Shown here: positions 1 through 5,668 of the stretch, one piece after another
Numbering within the stretch: position 1 is the stretch's first letter
Layout: every line of letters begins with the position of its first letter
Notes under the pieces: generated by a model
Databases searched by the model: none
What the model was told of the DNA's origin: nothing
What the model saw: the letters and a program-made list of their open reading frames with translations, nothing else
Translations under genes and position numbers: made by a program
DNA from: Solirubrobacterales bacterium
Lineage (GTDB): Bacteria; Actinomycetota; Thermoleophilia; Solirubrobacterales; Solirubrobacteraceae
Reading direction: 5' to 3'
Assembly: GCA_027314825.1 (NCBI GenBank)
Contig: DAHVAB010000081.1
Span: 1 to 8,867 of the forward strand
Length of the DNA: 8,867 nt

Positions 1-42
1 CTCACGTCCGGCCGCCAAGCGTTCGCACTGACCGTCGGGCGA

Positions 43-186
43 CCGTTCGCTGCGAGCATCGCTCAACCGCTGAGCGAGACCGGCGCCCGCCCGTTCGCTG
101 CGAGCATCGCTCAACCGCTGAGCGAGACCGGCGCCCGCCCGTTCGCCCCGACGCTCGCCCGACCGCTCGGGTCGACCGGCGCCGGT
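43..186. repeat. 48-bp tandem repeat, three units, with internal hairpin
   Basis: Two 48-bp units (43-90 and 91-138) are identical, and a third (139-186) is diverged, matching at 34 of 48 positions without gaps. Each of the first two units contains a perfect inverted repeat, CGCTCA-ACCGC-TGAGCG (60-76 and 108-124), able to form a 6-bp stem with a 5-base loop. There are no spacers between units, so this is a tandem duplication and not a CRISPR array. It fills most of the non-coding stretch before the ROK kinase gene. The rest of 1-233 shows no gene and no clear promoter. Confidence 0.9.
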
Positions 187-233
187 CGCGGCCCGTGGCG
201 GGCCGGCCGCGCCATCTGCGATCATCGGCCGCG

Positions 234-1214
234 ATGGCCCTGCATGGCGGCATCGATCTCGGCGGCACGAAGATCCAGGCGATCGTGCGCGACTCCGACG
301 GCGGACAGGTGCTCGGCGAGGCACGCAACCCGACTCCGGCCGAGGGCGGGTCGCGGGCGGTCATCACCGCGCTCGTGCAGACGCTGCGGCAGGCGGCCGA
401 GCAGGCGAGCATCGCCGTCGATTCGCTGCAGGGGGTCGGGGTCGGCTCGCCGGGCGAGGTGGATGCGGCGGCCGGCACCGTCGGCAAAGCGGGCAACCTG
501 CCGGGCTTCGATGAGCCCGTCCCGGTGGCAGCGACGCTCTCCGAGCAGCTCGGCGTGGTGGTGACGCTCGGCAACGACGTGGACGTGGCCACCTGGGCGG
601 AGTTCGAGCTCGGCGCCGGGCGCGACGCCCGCTCCCTGCTCGGCGTCTTCTGGGGCACCGGCGTCGGAGGCGGGCTGGTCCTCGACGGCGCATCCTGGCA
701 CGGACGCGGCGGAGCCGGCGAGATCGGCCACATGGTCGTCAGGCGCGGGGGCGCGCGCTGCCCCTGCGGCCGCCGCGGCTGCATGGAGGCGTATGCGGGT
801 CGGCGGGCGATGGAAAGCAAGGCGCGGCGCGAGGTTGAGAAGGGCGCCGAGACGGTGCTCTTCGAGATCATGCGTGAGCGGGGACGGGACACGCTCGGCA
901 GCGGGGTGTGGGCGCGGGCGCTGGAGAGGCGGGACGGGCTGTCCAAGAGGCTGATCGATCGGGCCGTCAAGGCGCTGGGCGCCGGGATCGCGTCGGCGAT
1001 CAACCTGCTCGACCTGGAGGTCGTGGTGATCGGCGGCGGCCTCGGCACCCGCTTCGGCCAGCCGATGGCGGAGCGGATCGCGGAGGCGATGCGCCCCCAC
1101 CTGTTCAATGATGAGCGACCGCCCGAGGTGAGGGTGGCGGCGCTCGGCGACCTCGGCGGGGCGATCGGAGCGAGCCTGCTCTGCGTGCCCTCCGAGCCGT
1201 CCACTAACGTGTGA
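234..1214 (+). CDS. ROK-family sugar kinase (glucokinase-like)
   Basis: A 326-residue cytoplasmic kinase expected to phosphorylate glucose or a related hexose or N-acetylhexosamine with ATP. The N-terminal phosphate-binding motif DLGGTK is at residues 8-13. The catalytic-base region GNDVD has N114 and D115. The second nucleotide-binding glycine loop GTGVGGG is at 141-147. The ROK signature follows: E163 and H166 in GEIGH, then the zinc-binding CPCGRRGC with C176, C178 and C183. All key residues are present and the length is normal for the family. I chose the ATG at 234; a GTG at 195 would only add 13 arginine- and alanine-rich residues. No Shine-Dalgarno is visible, so translation may be leaderless. 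The MgtE-like gene begins 7 bases after the stop, so the two are probably cotranscribed. Family assignment is firm; the exact sugar cannot be read from sequence. Confidence 0.93.
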   Translation: MALHGGIDLGGTKIQAIVRDSDGGQVLGEARNPTPAEGGSRAVITALVQTLRQAAEQASIAVDSLQGVGVGSPGEVDAAAGTVGKAGNLPGFDEPVPVAATLSEQLGVVVTLGNDVDVATWAEFELGAGRDARSLLGVFWGTGVGGGLVLDGASWHGRGGAGEIGHMVVRRGGARCPCGRRGCMEAYAGRRAMESKARREVEKGAETVLFEIMRERGRDTLGSGVWARALERRDGLSKRLIDRAVKALGAGIASAINLLDLEVVVIGGGLGTRFGQPMAERIAEAMRPHLFNDERPPEVRVAALGDLGGAIGASLLCVPSEPSTNV

Positions 1215-1221
1215 AGGTGAA

Positions 1222-2481
1222 TTGCCCCCACCAGTAGTGCATCTATCGGCAGTCCTGGGCAGTGCGCTGCTGGACAAGGCCGGCGAGAAGCTGGGACGAG
1301 TCGAGGATCTGATCGTCAGGCTCGCCGATGGCGGCTATCCGCCGGTGACCGGCCTGAAGGTCAGGATCGGAGGACGTGACCTGTTCGTTCCGGTCGCGCA
1401 GATCGCGACGCTCACCCCTGGCGCGGCACGGCTCTCCGGCCAGAAGCTGAGCCTCGGTCGCTTCGAGCGGCGCGCGGGTGAGGTGCTGCTGCGGGAGGAC
1501 GTGCTGGGACGCAAGCTCGTCGATGTGGAGGCGGAGCCGCCCAGCCTGGTGAGCGCGCACGAGATCGAGCTTGCGAGCATCGACGGCTGGTGGCGGGTGG
1601 TCGGCGTCGATGCGAGCCCCTCCGCGCAGCTGCGGCGGACGCTGCCGCGAGCGCTTCGCCGCCTCATCGCGGACAGGCCGTTCCTGGACTGGACCGACCT
1701 GGAGCCGTTCGTGGGCCACGTGCCGAGCGCACGCCTGCGGTTCTCGCACCGCAAGCTGGCGAACCTCCATCCGGCGGAGATAGCCGATCTTGTCGAGGCC
1801 GCATCTCACGCCGAGGGGGAGGAGATCATCGAGGCGGTGCGCCAGGATCGCGAGCTGGAGGCCGATGTCTTCGAGGAGCTCGACGAGCACCACCAGCTCG
1901 AGTTCATCAGGGAGCGCCCGGACCAGCAGGTGGCGGCGGTGATCTCGCGGATGGCGCCGGACGATGCGGTCGACCTGATCGGCGAGATCGACCAGGAGCG
2001 CCGGATGCGGATCCTTGCGCTGCTCCCGGCCGTGCATCGCAAGCAGATCGAAGCGCTGCTCGGCTACAACCCGTCGACCGCGGGTGGGCTCATGAGCGTG
2101 GAGCTCATCTCGATGAGGGGGGATGCCACGGCCTCCGCGGCGCTCGAGACGGTGCGAGCCAGCCCGATAGCCGCCGGCGCCCTGGTTTACGTCTATGTCT
2201 GCGACGAGGAGTCCCACCTGCTGGGCGCCGTCCCCGCGGTCGCGCTCATCCGGTCCGAGCCGGATGCGGCGATGGCGGATCTCATCGAGCACGAGCCGGT
2301 GTCCGTGGACACTGACGCCGACCTGCCGGAGGTGGCACGGACGATGACCGACTACAACCTGATGGCGCTGCCGGTGATCGACGAGGAGCGGCGGCTCGTC
2401 GGGGTCGTCACGGTCGACGACGTCCTGGAGCTGACCCTGCCAGCCGGCTGGCGTCGGCGCTACGGCGTCGCCAGCGACTGA
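1222..2481 (+). CDS. PRC-barrel / MgtE N-domain / CBS protein without a membrane channel
   Basis: A soluble 419-residue protein. Residues 6-66 look like a PRC-barrel (conserved G-R-V-E-D then D-L-F-V-P), with a second PRC-like segment at about 90-130. Residues 182-285 match the MgtE intracellular N domain: the L-H-P-A-E-I-A-D-L opening, M-A-P-D-D-A-V-D at 244-251 and Y-N-P-S-T-A-G-G-L-M at 282-291. Two CBS motifs follow at about 288-345 and 350-405. In true MgtE channels these domains bind Mg2+ and gate a C-terminal five-helix pore; here the protein stops after the CBS pair and has no transmembrane segment. The next gene is an NRAMP-type transporter, so I infer a metal-sensing regulatory partner. 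The TTG at 1222 is chosen because GAAGGTGA (1213-1220) lies just before it; GTG 1237 is the alternative. Confidence 0.88.
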   Translation: MPPPVVHLSAVLGSALLDKAGEKLGRVEDLIVRLADGGYPPVTGLKVRIGGRDLFVPVAQIATLTPGAARLSGQKLSLGRFERRAGEVLLREDVLGRKLVDVEAEPPSLVSAHEIELASIDGWWRVVGVDASPSAQLRRTLPRALRRLIADRPFLDWTDLEPFVGHVPSARLRFSHRKLANLHPAEIADLVEAASHAEGEEIIEAVRQDRELEADVFEELDEHHQLEFIRERPDQQVAAVISRMAPDDAVDLIGEIDQERRMRILALLPAVHRKQIEALLGYNPSTAGGLMSVELISMRGDATASAALETVRASPIAAGALVYVYVCDEESHLLGAVPAVALIRSEPDAAMADLIEHEPVSVDTDADLPEVARTMTDYNLMALPVIDEERRLVGVVTVDDVLELTLPAGWRRRYGVASD

Positions 2482-2503
2482 GCCTGCGGCTCGATCTGCT
2501 CAC

Positions 2504-2610
2504 GCGCCGGGCCCGATCCTCGCCTGCGGCCGATCTTCGCCTGCGGCCCGATCCGCGCCTGCCGCGCGATCCTCGCCTGCGGCCCGAGCCTCGCCTCCGG
2601 GGCTCGTGAG
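2504..2610. repeat. 18-bp tandem repeat array
   Basis: Six units of 17-18 bp begin at 2504, 2522, 2539, 2557, 2575 and 2593. The core is GCCTGCGGCCCGATCCTC with point changes; the first and last units are the most diverged, and one unit is a base short. A further isolated core copy lies at 2482, touching the stop of the preceding gene. No ORF with a plausible start explains the array. It sits between the MgtE-like gene and the promoter of the transporter gene. Confidence 0.8.
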
Positions 2611-2631
2611 CCCCTGAGCGGGCGAGCGCTC
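2599..2631 (+). terminator. Two adjacent GC-rich hairpins, possible terminator
   Basis: GGGGCT (2599-2604) pairs with AGCCCC (2609-2614) around a 4-base loop. GAGCG (2616-2620) pairs with CGCTC (2627-2631). They lie downstream of the ROK/MgtE-like pair and upstream of the next promoter-like box, a sensible place for termination. No T-run follows, so an intrinsic terminator of the E. coli type is not shown. A competing stem CGAGCC/GGCTCG (2585-2590 with 2601-2606) would exclude the first hairpin. Confidence 0.35.
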
Positions 2632-2656
2632 GTGAGTCTCATCTCGCGGACACTGC

Positions 2657-2662
2657 TAGGGT
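2657..2662 (+). promoter_or_regulatory. Candidate -10 box for the NRAMP-type transporter
   Basis: TAGGGT at 2657-2662 fits the actinobacterial TANNNT -10 pattern and stands out in a very GC-rich stretch. Transcription would begin near 2669. No convincing -35 lies 16-19 bases upstream. A transcript from here would carry a leader of about 245 nt. Confidence 0.4.
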
Positions 2663-2668
2663 GAGCAT

Positions 2669-2913
2669 CGATTGATCTCAGCCTGCGCGCAGAAAGGAGG
2701 CGGTGTGGATTCAGACAGGCCACGAAGTACCACGCCGCCGGCGCGTAGCACGAGGCTCTCCTCGCACTGACGCTCCGGCTCGCCGTCGCGCCGTCCCACC
2801 GGCGCGTGCGGCCACTCGTGATCGGCGGCCCTCCGCGGTCGCGCAACCCGTGGTTGGGTAGCTCTCAGGGGCCGCCCCACCGCCTGCCCTGAGTGGAAAG
2901 GAGGTCGACCCCG
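2669..2913 (+). promoter_or_regulatory. Long structured 5' leader of the transporter gene, candidate cis-regulatory RNA
   Basis: This leader holds several perfect stems. CGAGG/CCTCG (2751-2755 with 2760-2764) has a 4-base loop. CGCGCCG/CGGCGCG (2787-2793 with 2800-2806) has a 6-base loop. GGCGGCC/GGCCGCC joins 2824-2830 with 2870-2876. CTCAGGG/CCCTGAG joins 2864-2870 with 2887-2893. The last two share base 2870 and cross each other, so they are mutually exclusive or form a pseudoknot. The last stem ends five bases before the transporter's Shine-Dalgarno (AAAGGAGG region ending at 2904), a position where it could control translation. I could not match the conserved cores of the M-box or yybP-ykoY riboswitches. 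A regulatory role is inferred from structure and position only. Confidence 0.4.
2705..2770 (+). CDS. Possible 21-residue leader peptide
   Basis: A strong Shine-Dalgarno (GAAAGGAGG, 2692-2700) lies inside the leader about 213 bases before the transporter start and therefore needs its own start codon. The GTG at 2705, 4 bases after GGAGG, opens a 21-residue ORF ending in TGA at 2768-2770. The peptide begins M-D-S-D-R-P and is rich in Pro, Arg, Ser and Thr, with a P-P pair near the middle. Its stop lies just after the small hairpin at 2751-2764. An overlapping GTG at 2703 would give a 52-residue Arg/Pro-rich ORF ending at 2861 instead, but its spacing to the Shine-Dalgarno is only 2 bases. Proline-containing leader peptides control Mg transporter genes in enterobacteria; any such role here is inference. 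Confidence 0.28.
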   Translation: MDSDRPRSTTPPARSTRLSSH

Positions 2914-4569
2914 ATGGCTGAGATGAAGCGCTCGCTCGTCGATGAGGGCCCGGCGCACGGCGGGACGCCGCCCGTGCTCGACGAGGCGCATATCGGCGAC
3001 ATCAGGGGTGCGCTCGGCACGATCAGGGCGACCGACGCGGGCACGCGCTACGGCTGGCGATCGCGGCTCATGGCACTGCTCGCGATCATGGGCCCCGGCC
3101 TGATCGTGATGGTGGGCGATAACGACGCGGGCGGGGTCTCGACCTACCTGCAGGCGGGCCAGAGCTATGGCTCCAGCCTGCTGTGGGTGCTGCTCCTGCT
3201 GATCCCGGTGCTGATCGTCAACCAGGAGATGGTGATCCGCCTGGGCGCGGTCACCGGCGTCGGCCATGCGAGGCTGATCAACGAGCGCTTCGGGCGCTTC
3301 TGGGGCTGGTTCTCCGTCGGCGACCTCTTCCTGCTCAACTTTCTGACGATCGTCACGGAGTTCGCGGGCGTGAGCCTCGCCCTCGGCTATTTCGGGGTGA
3401 GCGACTACATCGCCGTGCCGATCGCCGCGCTCGCGCTGATCGCGATCACCTCGACCGGGAGCTTCCGCAGCTGGGAGCGGTTCATGTATGTGTTCATCGT
3501 CGCCAACGTGCTGGTGATCCCCCTGTTCGTGTTCTCTCACCCGCACGGCGCCACGATCGTGCAGCACACGTTCGTTCCTGGGATCGCGGGTGGAGCGAGC
3601 TCCTCGGCGGTGCTCCTGATCATTGCGATCGTCGGCACGACAGTGGCTCCATGGCAGCTGTTCTTCCAGCAGTCGAACATCATCGACAAGCGGATCACGC
3701 CGCGCTGGATCAACTATGAGCGCACGGACACGGTGATCGGCGCGTTCGTCGTGGTGATCGGCGCCGGCGCGCTCATCTCGGTCGCCGCATTCGGCCTGGG
3801 AGGCACACCGGCGGCGGGGCACTTCGTGAATGCGGGCGTGACCGCGGAAGCGCTCAGACACTATGTGAGCCCCCTTGCCGGCGGCTTTCTAGCGGTCATC
3901 CTGCTCAATGCCTCCCTGATCGGCGCCGCGTCCGTGACGCTCGCGACCTCATATGCGTTCGGCGACGTCTTCGGCGCCTCTCATTCGCTGCACCGAGGCG
4001 TCAAGGACGCGAAGCTGTTCTATTCGACGTTCGCCGCGATGGTGCTGCTCGCCGCCGGCATCGTGCTCATCCCCGGCGCTCCGCTCGGCCTGATCACGAC
4101 CGAGGTGCAGGCGCTTGCGGGCGTGCTGCTTCCGAGCGCCAGCGTCTTCCTGCTGATGCTCTGCAACGATCGCGCAGTGCTCGGGCCCTGGGTGAACCCG
4201 CGCTGGCTGAACGCGGTCGCCGTCGTGATAGTCGGGGTGCTCGTCGAGCTCTCGCTGATCCTCGTGGCGACGACCGCATTTCCATCCTTGAATGCGGGCA
4301 CCGCGTTCCTGTACATGTCCGCAGCGCTGCTCGCAACGCTCGCCGCAGCCGGCCTGATCCTGATCTGGCGCCGCCGGCGCGCGCCGGTGGAGGAGGCGGA
4401 GGCGATCCCGGCGGAGAGGCGCCACACATGGACCATGCCCCCGCTCGCGCTGCTGGAGCCCGTGAGGCTCTCGCCGGGACGCAAGGCGGCGATGCTCGTC
4501 CTGCGCGGCTATCTGGTCGTGGCTGTCGCGCTGCTGGTGGTGCAGGCGGTCAAGCTCGCCGGGCATTGA
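2914..4569 (+). CDS. NRAMP-fold divalent metal transporter, magnesium-type site
   Basis: A 551-residue integral membrane protein with an N-terminal cytoplasmic tail of about 50 residues and about 11-12 hydrophobic segments, as expected for the NRAMP (SLC11) fold. The TM1 signature after G-P-G-L-I is D69-N-D71-A-G-G74; aligned to the canonical D-P-G-N it reads D-A-G-G. The TM6 signature is T243-V-A245-P246-W247-Q248 where Mn/Fe transporters have M-P-H-N. Loss of the metal-selecting methionine (to Ala245) is known to open NRAMP proteins to Mg2+ and Ca2+, and bacterial NRAMP-related Mg transporters lack it. I therefore read this as a likely Mg2+ importer, not MntH. The ATG at 2914 has an excellent Shine-Dalgarno (GGAGG, 2900-2904, spacing 9); a GTG at 2893 would overlap that site. 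The MgtE-like sensor gene lies upstream on the same strand. Confidence 0.9.
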   Translation: MAEMKRSLVDEGPAHGGTPPVLDEAHIGDIRGALGTIRATDAGTRYGWRSRLMALLAIMGPGLIVMVGDNDAGGVSTYLQAGQSYGSSLLWVLLLLIPVLIVNQEMVIRLGAVTGVGHARLINERFGRFWGWFSVGDLFLLNFLTIVTEFAGVSLALGYFGVSDYIAVPIAALALIAITSTGSFRSWERFMYVFIVANVLVIPLFVFSHPHGATIVQHTFVPGIAGGASSSAVLLIIAIVGTTVAPWQLFFQQSNIIDKRITPRWINYERTDTVIGAFVVVIGAGALISVAAFGLGGTPAAGHFVNAGVTAEALRHYVSPLAGGFLAVILLNASLIGAASVTLATSYAFGDVFGASHSLHRGVKDAKLFYSTFAAMVLLAAGIVLIPGAPLGLITTEVQALAGVLLPSASVFLLMLCNDRAVLGPWVNPRWLNAVAVVIVGVLVELSLILVATTAFPSLNAGTAFLYMSAALLATLAAAGLILIWRRRRAPVEEAEAIPAERRHTWTMPPLALLEPVRLSPGRKAAMLVLRGYLVVAVALLVVQAVKLAGH

Positions 4570-4583
4570 GCGGTTGAGCGCTC
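4568..4583. terminator. Hairpin at the stop codon of the transporter gene
   Basis: GAGCG (4568-4572) and CGCTC (4579-4583) form a 5-bp stem with a 6-base loop, overlapping the TGA stop. It is followed by the 12-bp palindrome CCGCGGCCGCGG (4583-4594). There is no T-run. The complement of 4569-4580 is the same 12-mer found in the 48-bp repeats near the window start (60-71 and 108-119). Confidence 0.3.
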
Positions 4584-4591
4584 CGCGGCCG

Positions 4592-4633
4592 CGGTTGTAA
4601 CGATGCGCGGCCTCGGTCGTAACGATGCGCGGC
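4592..4633. repeat. 22-bp direct repeat, two copies
   Basis: A 20-base core (4592-4611 and 4614-4633) is repeated with a period of 22 and one mismatch: CGGTTGTAACGATGCGCGGC against CGGTCGTAACGATGCGCGGC. It lies between two convergent genes, so a promoter operator is unlikely. Function unknown. Confidence 0.75.
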
Positions 4634-4663
4634 GAGCGCTTCGTGTGGTGCCGTGCTCGGATT

Positions 4664-4709
4664 GACCGGACCCCGTTTGCCGGTCCACCACGGGTGAGAG
4701 GTGTGGTGG
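4664..4709. terminator. Paired hairpins between convergent genes
   Basis: GACCGG (4664-4669) pairs with CCGGTC (4680-4685) over a 10-base loop. CCACCAC (4685-4691) pairs with GTGGTGG (4703-4709) over an 11-base loop. They lie between the ends of the convergent transporter and DsbA-like genes, so a bidirectional terminator is plausible. There is no T-tract on either strand, so confidence is modest. Confidence 0.4.
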
Positions 4710-4743
4710 ATATGACGGGCAAGCGGGGGTTGCCAGCCAGCGC

Positions 4744-5646
4744 TCAGCGGCGATGGTCGAGCACGTGTTCGACCACTTCGCTGAAGGCGGCCGGTTGCAG
4801 GATCTGCGCGGCCGTCACGCGTTGCGACGGCCCGCCGGCCCGGGAGAGCAGGAAGGCTGGCGTACCGGTCACGCGCAGCACACGTGCCTGGGCCGACGCC
4901 CTCGCGAGCTCCGCTCGCACCGGTGTCGATTCCCGCGTTTCCACGACCCGCGCCAGGCTCGCCCCGGGGATCGCGGTCACGATCGCCGCCAGGTAGCCTT
5001 CGGTCACGTAGCCGGAGTCTTCGTGGCCCTGGTTTCGGTACATCAGGTCGGCGAACTGCCACAGCCTGTTCTGCGCGGCGAGCGCGGCGGCGGTCTGCGC
5101 GGCCCGCTCGGATTCGTGGCCGATCAGAGCCAGCGGACTGAAGACGATCCGCAGCCGCCCCGGCCGCACGTACCGGGAGATGATGCCGGGCAGCGCTTCC
5201 CTGGAGAATGCGGCGCACGCGGTGCTCTGCAGGTCGCAGAGCTCCGTCAGGCTGACCCGCGCGTGGGGGCTCCCGAGCGTGAAGCCGTGCTGGGGGATGC
5301 CGGCGAGCAGCCGCATCGTGTGTGCGGCGCCGGGCACCGGCTTGCCCGGTTCCAGCTTCGATCCTTTCGCCTGGGTGAGGACGCCCAGCAGGATCGCGAT
5401 GATCACGGCGCCGCCGATCAGCGAGCCGACGACCAGGTGCAGGCGGGTCGAGGACTCCTCCTCGTCCTCCGATCGACCATCCTCCCGCGCGGCGGGGTCG
5501 TCCGCCCGCGGAGAGAGATCGCTCCCCCGCAAAGCGGGCTCGTCCGCCCGCGCAGAGAAGCCGCTCCCCCGCGGAGCGGGCTCGTCCGCTCGCGCGGCGG
5601 GCTCGTCCGCGAAGGAATCTGAGATCGGTGCTTGCGAGTCGGCCAC
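4744..5646 (-). CDS. Membrane-anchored DsbA-like thioredoxin-fold protein with degenerate active site
   Basis: A 300-residue type II membrane protein. Residues 1-66 are a hydrophilic tail rich in Ala, Asp, Glu, Pro and Arg with a 14-residue repeat, followed by an acidic patch. Residues 69-90 form one hydrophobic helix. From about residue 105 a DsbA/thioredoxin_4-like domain follows outside the membrane, with typical features: S-R-E-A-L-P, Y-V-R-P-G-R-L-R-I-V-F, the R-N-Q-G-H-E-D-S-G-Y segment and the cis-proline motif TGTP (P263). The active site, usually D-x-Q-C-P-x-C, reads C137-D-L-Q-S141-T-A-C144. The first catalytic cysteine is serine and an extra cysteine sits at 137, so classical dithiol chemistry is unlikely. 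The GTG start at 5646 lies 6 bases below a TAGACT -10 box, suggesting a leaderless mRNA. The gene is divergent from the presenilin-like gene. The family is clear; the function is not. Confidence 0.85.
   Translation of the reverse strand: MADSQAPISDSFADEPAARADEPAPRGSGFSARADEPALRGSDLSPRADDPAAREDGRSEDEEESSTRLHLVVGSLIGGAVIIAILLGVLTQAKGSKLEPGKPVPGAAHTMRLLAGIPQHGFTLGSPHARVSLTELCDLQSTACAAFSREALPGIISRYVRPGRLRIVFSPLALIGHESERAAQTAAALAAQNRLWQFADLMYRNQGHEDSGYVTEGYLAAIVTAIPGASLARVVETRESTPVRAELARASAQARVLRVTGTPAFLLSRAGGPSQRVTAAQILQPAAFSEVVEHVLDHRR
5464..5589 (-). repeat. 42-bp coding repeat (14-residue units) in the DsbA-like protein
   Basis: Codons 20-33, 34-47 and 48-61 are 14-residue units beginning A-D-E-P or A-D-D-P, with Arg and Gly-Ser in the middle. 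A half unit (A-D-E-P-A-A-R, residues 13-19) precedes them, giving one 21-bp step. On the + strand the motif CGTCCGCCCGCG recurs every 42 bases (5499, 5541 and, with one change, 5583). The repeat builds the flexible cytoplasmic tail. Confidence 0.8.
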
Positions 5647-5668
5647 GTCAGAAGTCTATGGTGAGTCG
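5647..5668. promoter_or_regulatory. 22-bp divergent promoter with two overlapping -10 boxes
   Basis: The whole gap between two divergent GTG starts is 22 bases. On the + strand TATGGT (5657-5662) is followed by 6 bases and GTG 5669. On the - strand TAGACT (5658 down to 5653) is followed by 6 bases and GTG 5646. The two boxes share bases 5657-5658, and the two starts are symmetric about that point. This spacing fits leaderless transcription starting at each GTG. A weak -35-like TTGCGA (5632-5637) serves the + strand; none is clear for the - strand. Polymerase could not occupy both boxes at once. Confidence 0.5.

Noticed and set aside
43..186. CRISPR array
   Set aside because: The units are directly adjacent with no spacers, and no cas gene is nearby.
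2..1277. Two long - strand open frames opposite the sugar kinase
   Set aside because: They are low-complexity Arg/Pro/Ser frames mirroring the ROK gene and the 48-bp repeats, without recognisable domains.
2669..2913. Known M-box or yybP-ykoY (manganese) riboswitch
   Set aside because: The conserved cores I know for these classes (such as the AGGTGAGGCTCC-like segment of the M-box or the GGGGAGTAG segment of yybP-ykoY) are not visible. A covariance-model search would settle it.
2656..3861. Long - strand open frame (about 400 codons), rich in Arg, His, Asp and Glu
   Set aside because: It lies opposite the transporter gene and its leader. The composition is that expected of an antisense frame of a high-GC gene, and the + strand protein has clear family motifs.
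2914..4569. Manganese transporter MntH
   Set aside because: The fold is NRAMP, but the M-P-H motif is A-P-W and D-P-G-N is D-A-G-G, which argues against a Mn/Fe transporter.
5180..5668. In-frame upstream extension of the presenilin-like protein
   Set aside because: The extension lies antisense to the DsbA-like gene and is low-complexity Ser/Arg/Ala sequence; GTG 5669 with its -10 box is a better start.
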